Source: Andalucia godoyi (taxonomy: Eukaryota > Discoba > Jakobea > Jakobida > Andaluciidae). Taken from it: a DNA stretch of 26,533 bases. Below the pieces are notes generated by a model. The model was given only the letters and a program-made list of their open reading frames with translations. It did no database searches and was not told where the DNA came from. Made by a program: the position numbers and the translations under genes. Within the stretch, counting starts at the first letter, position 1. Every line of letters starts with the position of its first letter. This document shows positions 1 to 9,116 of this stretch, in pieces. The stretch covers positions 276,983 to 303,515 of the forward strand of contig VRVR01000031.1 in NCBI GenBank assembly GCA_009859145.1, read 5' to 3'.

Positions 1-133
1 TCGAGTGACAAGTCTGCCGGCCGAGCGAAAAACCAGTCAAAGGACCATCTCCACACATTCCACGTTGAAACATACCAAAAGAACTGCATAGCCATTCATC
101 TCCACTTCTTCTTATTATGCCATTCTCTCCAAC

Positions 134-1651
134 ATGCACACCGTTCATCGAATGTTCAAGGTTCTCCTTGTGTCACTTGTATTTTCAATCTTATGGAGAG
201 ATGTTCATGGGGAGGACTCGGAAGAATTCATCTTGCCGACGAAGCGTGAGAAGCTCACGGACGTCCAGATCCCGTTACGAAGTTCCCTTTCTGTACCCAT
301 TCCGTTTTTGTTACCGCCACCATTGTCGATGCAGCTGGACGAGGATTTCATGTCGCATTTCGACATGAGGGCCCTTTCAGCATCAAAGTGCGTTTCTTCA
401 GGCTGCTTTTACTGGAATGTGAAGACTGCAGAATTGCGCGGCAAAGTGGAATTGACATCGGCTCAATTTCCATGCCCCGTTACAGAGTACAACTACCGTT
501 TAAACCGGGAAGTAGGAACTCCGTTGAGTGTGTATCTCGTTCTTGCTGATGCAGACGAGATCGACAGTCGTTTGAGGACCATCTATTCCGATTCATTTGA
601 CTACTTTACTGCCGGTTTTCCTCGAGACCCTAATGTGATGGCTCCTCTCTTTATACACGTTGGGTCAATGTTGCCAACTAAGAGCGTATATTCATTCAAT
701 CAGACAGCGTGCGAGTTGTTGGTTCGAGAAGAGACGTCTATTGAGTTCCCATTCAAGTACCAACGGGAACAGTGGACCATTTCACGTGCGTTGGTCAACA
801 GTCGCCAGAGAGCTGGTGTCGTGATCGTGCTCGTCGATCCCATGAATAACATTGTGCGACACACTGCCGATAACCTTTTCAAGCTGACTGTGTTTCCTCA
901 TGTGACATTCCAGGCAATCACTTTCGAGTCATTGTTCCACAAATTGGATTCCGAGCATGACGAACATGACGCCGGTTCTCTTGGTGCATGGTGGTGGGTT
1001 CTTACTATCGCATCCGTGCTGGTGACCGTCTTCCTAACGTTTGCTCTCGCAGTACGATTCTACTTCCCCGTGCGCAAGTGGTATTTCTCTCATTTTTCCT
1101 TTCGCAACTCTGCAATTGTCCGATGCATCACGCCATTTCTGTTTAGCAGGTCTGTTCGCCTGCATCGCAATGATCCATCATCCGGGAACGAGAGTCCGGA
1201 GAATGAAGATGCTGTGTCGCTCCCCTCTTTCGCAATCGCCGAAGATTGGATTGATCGATTCGAGGAACGCTTCGGATCTCTGCCGCCCCGAGATCCTGTG
1301 CGCCTTGAAGTCTTGCAACGCCTGTCTGCTGTTGAAAATTCGTTCCATGAAAAGATCCGGGTGGAAGCCGCTGAATGTTCTGCCAAGTGGGAGTCACAAG
1401 TAAGCATCGTGACCGAAGAACGAACCTGGGCAGAAACCGTGGAAACTCTCGCTCACAAACGTGCCGAGCGCGAATCGGCGCTGCGCCAGCTGCAGGAAGA
1501 AGAAGCAAGACTCAGGAAGCAGGAGGAAGAAGAAGCACTGCTCTATTCTCGTATGGAGCAAGAATTGCGTTTGCGGTCCGGTTCGGCGGTGCACCAATCT
1601 GCAAGCAGTTCTGTGGGAACTCCACTCCCCAGCGGATCTTCTGCCGTGTAA
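134..1651 (+). CDS. Type I membrane protein with coiled-coil tail, unknown family
   Basis: I do not recognise the family. The 505-residue product starts with a likely signal peptide: a hydrophobic core (MFKVLLVSLVFSILW) beginning at the second Met, position 152, which is an equally good start. About 290 residues of ectodomain follow, with scattered cysteines and an N-x-T site (NQT). One strong membrane span (WWWVLTIASVLVTVFLTFAL) falls near residues 285-310. The cytosolic tail of about 195 residues ends in a Glu/Arg/Gln-rich coiled coil (residues about 400-475) and a Ser-rich terminus. The layout suggests a surface or endomembrane receptor-like protein, but no enzymatic or recognised binding motif is visible. 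It converges on the next gene across 279 nt (1652-1930), where I see nothing specific. Existence of the gene is well supported by length and topology; function is unknown. Confidence 0.8.
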   Translation: MHTVHRMFKVLLVSLVFSILWRDVHGEDSEEFILPTKREKLTDVQIPLRSSLSVPIPFLLPPPLSMQLDEDFMSHFDMRALSASKCVSSGCFYWNVKTAELRGKVELTSAQFPCPVTEYNYRLNREVGTPLSVYLVLADADEIDSRLRTIYSDSFDYFTAGFPRDPNVMAPLFIHVGSMLPTKSVYSFNQTACELLVREETSIEFPFKYQREQWTISRALVNSRQRAGVVIVLVDPMNNIVRHTADNLFKLTVFPHVTFQAITFESLFHKLDSEHDEHDAGSLGAWWWVLTIASVLVTVFLTFALAVRFYFPVRKWYFSHFSFRNSAIVRCITPFLFSRSVRLHRNDPSSGNESPENEDAVSLPSFAIAEDWIDRFEERFGSLPPRDPVRLEVLQRLSAVENSFHEKIRVEAAECSAKWESQVSIVTEERTWAETVETLAHKRAERESALRQLQEEEARLRKQEEEEALLYSRMEQELRLRSGSAVHQSASSSVGTPLPSGSSAV

Positions 1652-1930
1652 AATATGCCAGTTCTGCGAGTCAATGTTTCACAAAAGCCCCTGACGTTCT
1701 TGAAAGCCGTCGATCCCACAAGAAAATGACGCGCATGGGATGAACGAGGTTGTCGTGGTCAGCTGTCCCGGATAAAATACCAGTCTGTTCAGTTGCTGTC
1801 GCAGAACGTGACCCCCATTGCCCCTCACCCGTTGCCCGGTCATTTACGCACTACTCCATAAACCAGATCTACTCGAGAACATCACGAATGAAACCCGAGT
1901 GTAAGCTCGTCGAGTATTGACTGCTGTTTT

Positions 1931-3169
1931 TTATCGACGACCATCGTCCACCAGTCGATTAATCATCGCTGCGACGAAGCGAGTGGCGTATTCAACGGCG
2001 TTCTGGATGTTCGCATCTCTGTCGTGACCATTGCCGCTGTCGCTGAATCCCTTGACAGCCGGCAATAACATCGTACAATTGGCTTGTGTCTTTCCAATAT
2101 TGTCCTCTGCAACAACTGACCACAGATGCGCAATTTCCATGTCCAAGCATCTCGCTTGGTACTCTGTTAACAAGGCCGCAACCTGCGCCTCATTGTCCGT
2201 CGCGGCATTGCCGACCGTTGACAACACGCGCGTGGCCTGTAGACGATCATGCGCGTCTCCTGCACGTCCAACCAATCGTACTCGCTTAACTTTCTCATAC
2301 TGGCGCCAGGCGTCCGTGGCCGCTGCATGTGCTTGGACGAACAGGACTTCCGACGTATCCTCGACAATCGCCTCTGTAATCAGGTACACTGTCGCGACAA
2401 CACCCGCGTGTCTCGATGGCGTGTCTTCTGCCCGACCAGCACAGCATCCTACCGTCGTTACATGCGTCGGCTTAAATGTGCTGATAAGTTGGCGGTACTT
2501 GTCGACAGCAGGTTGTCCCATCGTGTACGCCGCAGCAAAGACGATTCTCGATCCATTGTGCGAATACTCAATGTATCGCATGGCATCGCCACTGCCAACC
2601 GTTCCTCGGTTCACCTTATTCCATCCAACATTGTCAGCGATAGCAGTTGCATATCTCCATTCATGGTCCTTTGCCACACCGACCAGAATCGTCTTGGTAG
2701 CCGGTGGATTCACACGCTCAAACGTGACCTCGCTGCGAGTAAATACACGGTTCGAGGAAGTGCTGGATGTTGATGATCCTGATGCTCCAGAGGTTCCGTG
2801 TGCTCCCGAAGTTGCAGCAGTGCTTCCGGAGCTTGCCGTATGAACGGGCATGTTCGAGGAGGGAAACAGAATGGCCCAGACATCTGCAAACACTGTCGGA
2901 TTCTTAGACAGAAATTCGTAGAAAAGGACCGCCGCCATTGGACGCATGGGACTGATGACGATCCTTTGCATCCACTGCTTCACAGCAGCGTCTGGATCGG
3001 ACATCTTCAGCACGGCATTCGACTGTCCAGGGTCAATGGTGTGCAAGTAGTGAACAGCTGCTACGAAGACAGCATCATAATGCTGCACAAAATACTTGAG
3101 GAACGCGGAGAGGTGCGCATTAAAGGCAGTTTCCAACTCTTTTTGCGTACAGGCCGAAGAAGAAGACAT
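1931..3169 (-). CDS. Nucleoside phosphorylase/nucleosidase-like protein with N-terminal adaptor domain
   Basis: The product has 412 residues. Residues about 8-105 form a helical domain of unknown family, followed by a low-complexity Ser/Thr/Gly/Ala linker (about 110-142). Residues about 155-405 resemble the PNP/UDP-phosphorylase and MTA/SAH-nucleosidase superfamily. Supporting motifs are the central TVGCCAGRAEDT loop, the DMEIAHLW segment with the nucleoside-binding Glu (E345) and the KGFSDSG motif with the catalytic-type Asp (D377). Family members cleave the N-glycosidic bond of nucleosides; the substrate cannot be read from the sequence. Enzymes of this superfamily are known effector domains of fungal NLR-like proteins. 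The N-terminal domain matches the C-terminus encoded by the divergent Roc-COR gene, so the two products may meet through it. The start ATG at 3169 gives an intact adaptor domain. Superfamily assignment is fairly sure; the immune role is inference. Confidence 0.85.
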   Translation of the reverse strand: MSSSSACTQKELETAFNAHLSAFLKYFVQHYDAVFVAAVHYLHTIDPGQSNAVLKMSDPDAAVKQWMQRIVISPMRPMAAVLFYEFLSKNPTVFADVWAILFPSSNMPVHTASSGSTAATSGAHGTSGASGSSTSSTSSNRVFTRSEVTFERVNPPATKTILVGVAKDHEWRYATAIADNVGWNKVNRGTVGSGDAMRYIEYSHNGSRIVFAAAYTMGQPAVDKYRQLISTFKPTHVTTVGCCAGRAEDTPSRHAGVVATVYLITEAIVEDTSEVLFVQAHAAATDAWRQYEKVKRVRLVGRAGDAHDRLQATRVLSTVGNAATDNEAQVAALLTEYQARCLDMEIAHLWSVVAEDNIGKTQANCTMLLPAVKGFSDSGNGHDRDANIQNAVEYATRFVAAMINRLVDDGRR

Positions 3170-3567
3170 GGCGGGGCGCGATGCATAAAGTCACAAACGG
3201 TCGAGAATACTCGCCAAACAAAAAAACTGCGCAGCAGGAAAGACAAAAAAAGAAAAGAATCGGTGGTCCTCAAACGATTCGGGAACTTCAGTGAGTCGGG
3301 TGACCCATTGCCATTCCCGAATTTTCCGCTGGGCGGGCCGGACTTCGCGACTGGAGTTCGCGACCGGACTTTGGATGATGCCATTGATGGGGGGTCTGCT
3401 ACGACGACAGCTCAGCACCTCACCACCTCAGTCTGTCACAGCAAGCAGCTACATGCGTCATCCCGCCACGGTCCGCACTGAGAACATTTTGCATTTTGCT
3501 CACCTCATTGCTGATGCAATCTTTTCTTCCTGTTTCTTGTTTTTGCATGTAGTTGTGCAGAAAAAGA
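3170..3567. promoter_or_regulatory. Divergent intergenic region shared by phosphorylase-like and Roc-COR genes
   Basis: These 398 bases separate two head-to-head starts (3169 on - and 3568 on +) and so must contain both promoters. A-rich and T-rich patches are visible (around 3219-3260 and 3515-3550). I see no TATA box or repeated operator that I would defend. Shared use of the region would allow co-regulation of the pair, as in paired immune receptor genes, but this is inferred from layout only. Confidence 0.5.
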
Positions 3568-6500
3568 ATGTCGTATTTCCCAAAGTGGGGCACAGGTGCA
3601 GATCTGGTGTTCACTCCATGCGGCCCAGGTACGAACAGGCTGTGCGTGATATCAACTGAAAAGGATATCCTCGGTGACGCATTGGATTTCTTGCGACTGT
3701 GGAAGAACGAGATGCCGCATCGAGTTGTGCTCTTGGATATATATCGTCGTCGGGATCCTGACGTCTCGTTTGAAGAGATGCCATGGTTGGCAGAGACAGT
3801 CGGTGTTCATCTTATTGTGTCATTTTCTCCACTTTCGGCACCAGTTCGTGTCACTTTGGATAGTTCCGGAAATTTCGGAGTAGACAGAAATGGTGTTCCC
3901 CAATGGTTTTTGCGGTATTGCAAAGTGTATTGGATTTTGCGTTTTGCGCCGTCAGAGTGGGATGTCATGCTTTTGAGTCTAGGTTCTGAAGCATTTCTGT
4001 CTGACTTCTTCGCCGCACTGCTGAGCGAATTGGCACGATGCTCGAGACAAGGTCACACAGTATTTGCCATCAATGGGAGTCCTGGTGAGCTTCAAAAAAG
4101 TCAATGCTGTTATCAACTGAAGGTTTACTCTTCCGTAAGCTCTATTCGTTTCGGGTCGACTTCGAGCAACTAACCTCGACAAGGCATTTCTGTCTGGCGA
4201 CTGCGGATGAGACTGATTATTTCCAAAGGCAGCTGCTCCAGTTCGTTGATGGCCGCATCTCATCGGTTTTAAGAGAAGTTGCTCTTGGTCTATCATTAAC
4301 CCAACGTCGCATGCAGTCCATCCGCAGTTATTTATCCGGATCATTTGCGCGCTTTTCGATTGCTCGACAAATGGCGTCTGCCGAAGACGATGAAGCGGCA
4401 AATCGTATAAGAGATGTTGCATTGAGACTTTCTGATCGTTTCCCCCTCTTTGTTTCTCAAATCTCATTGGACCATGTGCTGTCCATGCCTCCTGATCCAT
4501 CGGCATCCTTTGGGCTTCATCTTGTCGTTGAGCAGGCAGTGGGCGAAGAGGATCACAATGTATGTGTGCGCTCGTTTGACTACATTGCTGACGGTTCTGC
4601 AGTTCTGCCGGACATCTCTGTCCCGCACCGCATTTCGTTGATCAACTCACTTTCTGACAATGATGTCCGTGCGCAACTTGCATGCTTGTGGCTCTCCAAG
4701 CTTCCTCCAAAATCGGATCTACCCAAAATTCCATCTAAGACGGCCATTTTTTCTTGGGATTTTGGCACGGTATCTGCAAAGCTGCCCCGTCGTCGAGTTT
4801 TGTTTGTTGGAGAAACACGCGCTGGAAAAACGTCAACCATTCAGCTGCTGCGCGGGGTTGGCAAGCAGCGGTTCTGCCGTACTGAAGAAGCAACAGACGG
4901 CGCAGAACGGCAAAGCACCGAAGTTGGGGGTGTTCACATGATGGAAATTGCAGTTGGTGTGGATGGTCGATCGTGGTCGGATGCTTCATCGGAACGTGGT
5001 GCTGCGGCTGGAGCAGTGTCGCTGCTCCTGCGGTCTGCTGCCAAGGCGCGCAGCTCCACAGTCTCTCCATCTCTCACGGTGCCATCATCATATCCACTCT
5101 CGGCGGTCAGGCCAGGGTCTGAGGACGCCATCATGCCCGATGCTGCGGAAGGCTCGGCTGAAGATTCACAGCTGGACAGAACAATCCGAGAGTTGGCCTC
5201 GCCCCTTGCGTCGAACGGCGGTATCGATGATACGCTTGCCGAGATTCGGAATGCAGCCTCGCACATCCAGGCCAGTTGCGTATCTGTATTTGATTTCGCA
5301 GGTCAAGATCTGTATCGCTGTCTCGATCCCTTGTTTTTCGCGCCGTCCAGCCTGTATGTTCTGGTGTTTGACTTGCTGAACCTGTGCGCCAAGGCGGGTG
5401 GCTCAGCTGGGGTCCTTGCGTCCGAGATCGATCGGTGCATCTTGTCATGGTTGCGGCGGATCTCAGGCATGCTCGCAAATGCGGGTTCACTGACATCGCA
5501 GCGTTCAGTCGTCATTCTTGTTGGCACACGGGGGAGCCAGTTCAAGACTCGTCCTTTTGCCCATCGTGTTGGCAATGCCATCAGGTACAGTATCTTCAAA
5601 TGCAGAGAGTCTTTTGCAAACTTGGAGGTGTATGTGGGAGTGGACAATCCTAGCAGAGCGCGCGGTGATCCAGATGTCCATCCTGATCGCCCGTTCTATG
5701 TCTTAGAGAATGATCCGCATCTCGATGGCGGCAGTGCGTATGACGACGATCGATTGACGTTCATGAAGAGCTTTTCCGCATTCATTTTACGACAATTTGG
5801 TGATCTTGTTTCTGCAAGCCGCCCAGTTCCACTCCGCTACCTTTTTTTGGAAGCGTTTGTGCTTCAGCGGCCGGAATGGAGTGCACGAAGCGTTCTATCC
5901 GAGCGAGAGATTCTATCATACGTTGTACCTGCTCTGAACCTTGGTTCCGAGGCCGACGCCCGCGATGCGCTGAGAGCCCTCATTGAATCAGGGTCGTTTT
6001 TTGGCTTTTGTTCTGGCAATGAGTTGAATCGATCCGAAGGGGTACCGGAAACGGCGGCCGTGATTGTCGTTCGGCCTATTGAATTTGTGAGGCGCTGTGC
6101 AGTATTGATCGGCCATCAGTTTCTGCGTTCGTCTGCCAACGGATTCCGGCAGTCGAATTCATCTCTTTACAATGCACTTTGGCAGCGAATCGGCGCGATA
6201 CGGGAAGACGAGGTGCATCGCATCCTCTGTGTGGATCCCATGTCCAATGGCGGCGGCTTGTGTGATGAAGAGAAGAATTGCTTGTTCTCCACGCTCTGCA
6301 TGATGGGCATCCTCATTCCGATCAGAGTCGTGCAAATGAACGCGACTGATCATCCTTCCTTCTTCTTGTCTACTCCTCGTCTTCACATCCTGAGGAGGAA
6401 CAATGTTGTGAGGGATTATCTTTCCGAAGCAGCTATTGATTCCACTCAGCTCAGATGCCGTTTATTGGCCATTCAAATTCAAACCCGACGTGGGTCAGAA

Positions 6501-7340
6501 GTACCGTCAGTTCCGACTGTCTCTCCTCACGTATTCTATCGACTTTGCAGTTTCTGCATGTTGCTGCTCAGCTGACAACCGAAATCCCCTGCATCGGAGA
6601 TGAAATAGACCCACTGGCGTCGGATTTTCCGATCGCAGAACGAGATATGGAGTTGGTCGACGATTTTGGTCACCATCGTGTTCGCATAGCGATCATGCCT
6701 GGTGGAGAGGCGGCCCGTTTTTCGCAGTCCGCTTGTGGAGTTGTGCGGAAGCTGCCCCGCTGCCCATTATCGATCTTTTCAAAAAGTTCGTGAGCATGGA
6801 CACTGGCATTCCTGCTGGTTCCATGGTCGTGCTTGGTCAGTCGGTGAAATTTGTACCTGAAAATCAACTTGGTTTCGTCGCTCATGGAAATGTCAGAATC
6901 GTTCCCATGGCTCATAAGTCTGTGTTCCTGCAGAGAATGGCGCAGTTTGATGAGTGCAACAAGTTTGAACCGAATGTTGCAGCGAGCTCTCGCTCTGATG
7001 CAGTGCCGAAAGAGTGGACCAGACAGCAATTGACTGATGCAGTGCAAAAGCATCTTGGTCCATTCTTGAAGTACTTTTTCGATCGTTTTGACCCACTGTG
7101 TTCATAGCTGTCGTCCATGCATTGAATTCTTTTGATTCTGGAACCGCCAACAATGTCTTGGCGATAGAGGATCGCAAGAACGCTGTGGAGGTGTGGACAA
7201 ATCGTATTCTGCTGAACGACATGTTTGTGAAGCCGCCGCCTTCAGAGTCTCCGGTTCAGGCATTATGTGCGTTCTTGCGTCGGTATCCGGAAATTTTGCG
7301 CGAAGTGGCAGATCTTCTAGAACTTCCTGCTTTTCAGTAG
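3568..7340 (+). pseudogene. Roc-COR (ROCO-type) GTPase with C-terminal adaptor domain; four one-base frame breaks
   Basis: Coding similarity runs from ATG 3568 to TAG 7338-7340 but changes frame four times. The N-terminal part (3568 to about 4780) is of unknown family and has no leucine-rich repeats. The Roc domain has a Walker A P-loop GETRAGKT (4809-4832) and a switch II DFAGQ (from 5292), separated by a long Ser/Ala-rich insert. The usual G4 TKxD is replaced by VGTRGS. A COR-like region follows, with SPHVFYRL near 6520 and HHRVRIAIM near 6670. The C-terminus (about 7017-7337) matches the N-terminal domain of the phosphorylase-like protein encoded opposite. The breaks lie at or near short runs: A6 4094-4099, T3 6551-6553, C4 6755-6758 and C3 7092-7094. 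Each needs one extra base, and the restored length is divisible by three. This is either a decaying gene or an intact one with consensus errors. Roc-COR proteins are GTP-regulated dimeric signalling scaffolds. Confidence 0.75.
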
Positions 7341-7639
7341 CAGCGTTCGTAAGCCATCAGGATTGTTGCTCTTTCTTCCCTTCTCTGGTTTCTTCCAGTG
7401 AATAGGTATTCAACGAGGCAGAGGTTTCTGCGCAGACTTCATGTTTCTGGATGGGCTCGAACGCTGCGGATGTGGCGGAACAGCACCCAACCAGATACTT
7501 CTCGACCTCCAGTCAGAGTCATGAATAACGAGAGAAACGAATCCGGACTGCACAAGCTGTGGTGCTGCTCTCTTCCATTTCCTCACTTCGCAGAATTCGT
7601 GGATCTTCCTCCCCAAATCCATCGACAAATATTCATAAT

Positions 7640-8150
7640 TCGCACAGACTCAGACGGTCATGAGAGTGATTTTCGTCGCCCAGTATGGCAACGTCTCCTA
7701 CCACTCTCTGCAAAACCGGGGTCTGCATGGACAAAACAAAGCAGAGGTCATGAAATAATCGTGTGCTGCCTGGCAGTACGTTCAGGGAAATTCGTGCTCT
7801 TCTTGTCCTGCGGGGTCTTATGGGTCCGCTTCAACAATGACTGCAGCTTATGCACCCCTGGATCGTACTCCTCGACGATCGATGCAACCGCAAGCAACAC
7901 GTGTACTCCGTGCTAGGCTGGAATGTTTTCTACAATTGCGGGAGCAAATGCATCCGGATTCTGCCTTCCGTGTCCTTCTGGAACGTTCTTCTCTGTTTCC
8001 GGCATAAACACATCCTCCGCGTGGCTGCCATGTCCGCTTGTATCGTACTCTCCCCATATCGGAGCAAACGGCTCCCAGTTGTGCGTCCCGTGTCCAACAG
8101 GAACATTTTCCACGGTTGCTGGCGCAGCAAATGTGTTGGTACAAGGTCAA
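7640..8150 (+). pseudogene. Decayed fragment of a GCC2/GCC3 (ephrin-receptor-like) cysteine repeat gene
   Basis: The + strand carries several Cys-Pro-Gly repeats typical of GCC2/GCC3 domains: CSSCPAGSYGSAS near 7790, CSLCTPGSYSSTI near 7850, then FCLPCPSGTFFSVSG and LCVPCPTGTFSTVAGA up to about 8130. Frames differ between the first and second repeats, a TAG stop (7914-7916) follows CTPC in frame, and the frame shifts again near 8130 before similarity ends at about 8145. Such repeats normally sit in large extracellular or surface proteins. No signal peptide, membrane span or full-length copy is present, so this is a remnant, perhaps moved here by subtelomeric rearrangement. The bases between 7341 and 7640 show no convincing gene. 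The call rests on the repeat signature; the exact left boundary is uncertain. Confidence 0.65.
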
Positions 8151-8705
8151 AAACGCATCATTGTTATCTCTCACTCCTGTTGGCACACCATCTACGCGCT
8201 CTCTGTTTTCTGGTCCATACTCCCAAGGGATATGGAGCCAAACATTGAAAAACAAGAACTGGGCGAGCTCTAAGGCGAGCGACAGTACTTTCAGCCGGAA
8301 TTCCCACCCTGCAAGATCGATGTTCACGGAAACGGCGTATCCGAGTGCGAGGGCAATGACGAATGCAATCGACAGTGACGTTCGGACTGCGGATTCCCGG
8401 TCGAATTCAAACACAGTCAGGTAGTCGCTGAACGCTCTGGTCGACACAATGACCATCCACATTGTCCACCAGACTTCAAAATCAACCCCAACTTTAAACA
8501 GGTGTTCGAAGCGCTCAAGAACCTTGCAGTCGAGTGCATGATGAACGACGAATGCGTACCACAATCTCAGCCAGTCCGCGTACACCTCGAATGGCGTCGG
8601 ATAGAACCAAAACACCACATACAAGGCTATGCAGAGACCCAAAAACCGAAGCACGTCTCGAAGACGAAGACCTCGGCCAGGTTGCTGCCGTGGTAATCTC
8701 CCCAT
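7848..8705 (-). CDS. Multi-pass membrane protein, unknown family; C-terminus probably chimeric
   Basis: From ATG 8705 (MGRLPRQQPG) the product has about four or five hydrophobic segments: a FLGLCIALYVVFWFY span, a WLRLWYAFVV stretch, WWTMWMVIVSTRAF, SIAFVIALALGYAVSV and LELAQFLFFNVWL. The same frame is open upstream to an ATG at 9023, but that extension is Arg- and Cys-rich with no membrane features, so I chose 8705. After about nt 8150 the reading frame runs antisense through the GCC2/GCC3 remnant and becomes Arg/Cys-rich (CSCWTRD, GCVYAGNREERS). The original 3' end was therefore probably lost, and the current tail is accidental. I do not recognise the family. The membrane core is credible; whether the gene is functional is doubtful. 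Confidence 0.5.
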   Translation of the reverse strand: MGRLPRQQPGRGLRLRDVLRFLGLCIALYVVFWFYPTPFEVYADWLRLWYAFVVHHALDCKVLERFEHLFKVGVDFEVWWTMWMVIVSTRAFSDYLTVFEFDRESAVRTSLSIAFVIALALGYAVSVNIDLAGWEFRLKVLSLALELAQFLFFNVWLHIPWEYGPENRERVDGVPTGVRDNNDAFLTLYQHICCASNRGKCSCWTRDAQLGAVCSDMGRVRYKRTWQPRGGCVYAGNREERSRRTRKAESGCICSRNCRKHSSLARSTRVACGCIDRRGVRSRGA

Positions 8706-9116
8706 CTTGGCCGAGCAAGCTCGTTCGTCGTTTCGTGGTGCAAATGGAAATGAATGCAGAAGACAGCAGCAAGAAGAGCGAGGAAACTGAAGGCCTTCGT
8801 CGCAGAATGTGGGACGGTCGATAGTGTAACGCCTGTTCCCAGGAAGTTCGCAGTTTGCTTGCATTGCTGTCACCCACGACGTTCCAGATTCGTCGCCTGA
8901 GCGAACCCTCCGTCGGGCCGTTTGCTTCGATGCAGGAGCTCGCACGACAAGCGGATCACAGACCTCCGGAAATGCCAGTGTGTGCACATTCTGCAAGTGG
9001 AGTGTGCGTTGACTGAAGTCCACTGTTAGCCCTCAAAGGCAATCTTTGGTCCAGCACTTTCTCAACAATCTGATCTTTTCTTACCGTCTATGTGCTTTTG
9101 AACCTTTATTTGGCAA
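8706..9116. other. Intergenic stretch between divergent membrane-protein genes
   Basis: These 411 bases lie between the start chosen for the small membrane-protein ORF and the ATG of the next gene. The minus frame of the former stays open to 9023 but looks non-coding by composition. Any promoters for both genes should be here. I see no repeat, RNA gene or recognisable motif. Confidence 0.4.

Noticed and set aside
2031-2843. + strand open frame opposite the phosphorylase-like gene
   Set aside because: Antisense shadow; the minus strand has the superfamily motifs and the adaptor domain.
4085-4122. A 38-nt intron (GTGAGC...GAAG) in the Roc-COR gene
   Set aside because: It would fix the frame, but a single missing A in the A6 run does so too and keeps a longer continuous product. 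A 38-nt intron is much shorter than the 75-nt one seen elsewhere. Not excluded without transcripts.
6501-6786. Introns of 50 nt (6501-6550) and 47 nt (6740-6786) in the COR region
   Set aside because: Both have GT...AG ends and the right length class, but the first would delete the COR-like SPHVFYRL segment. The fourth shift at 7092 has no possible intron because the adaptor match is continuous there.
7398-7916. A separate gene at 7398-7916
   Set aside because: Only its last 70 bases carry the cysteine repeat; the rest is uninformative and the frame ends inside the repeat, so it is treated as part of the decayed fragment.
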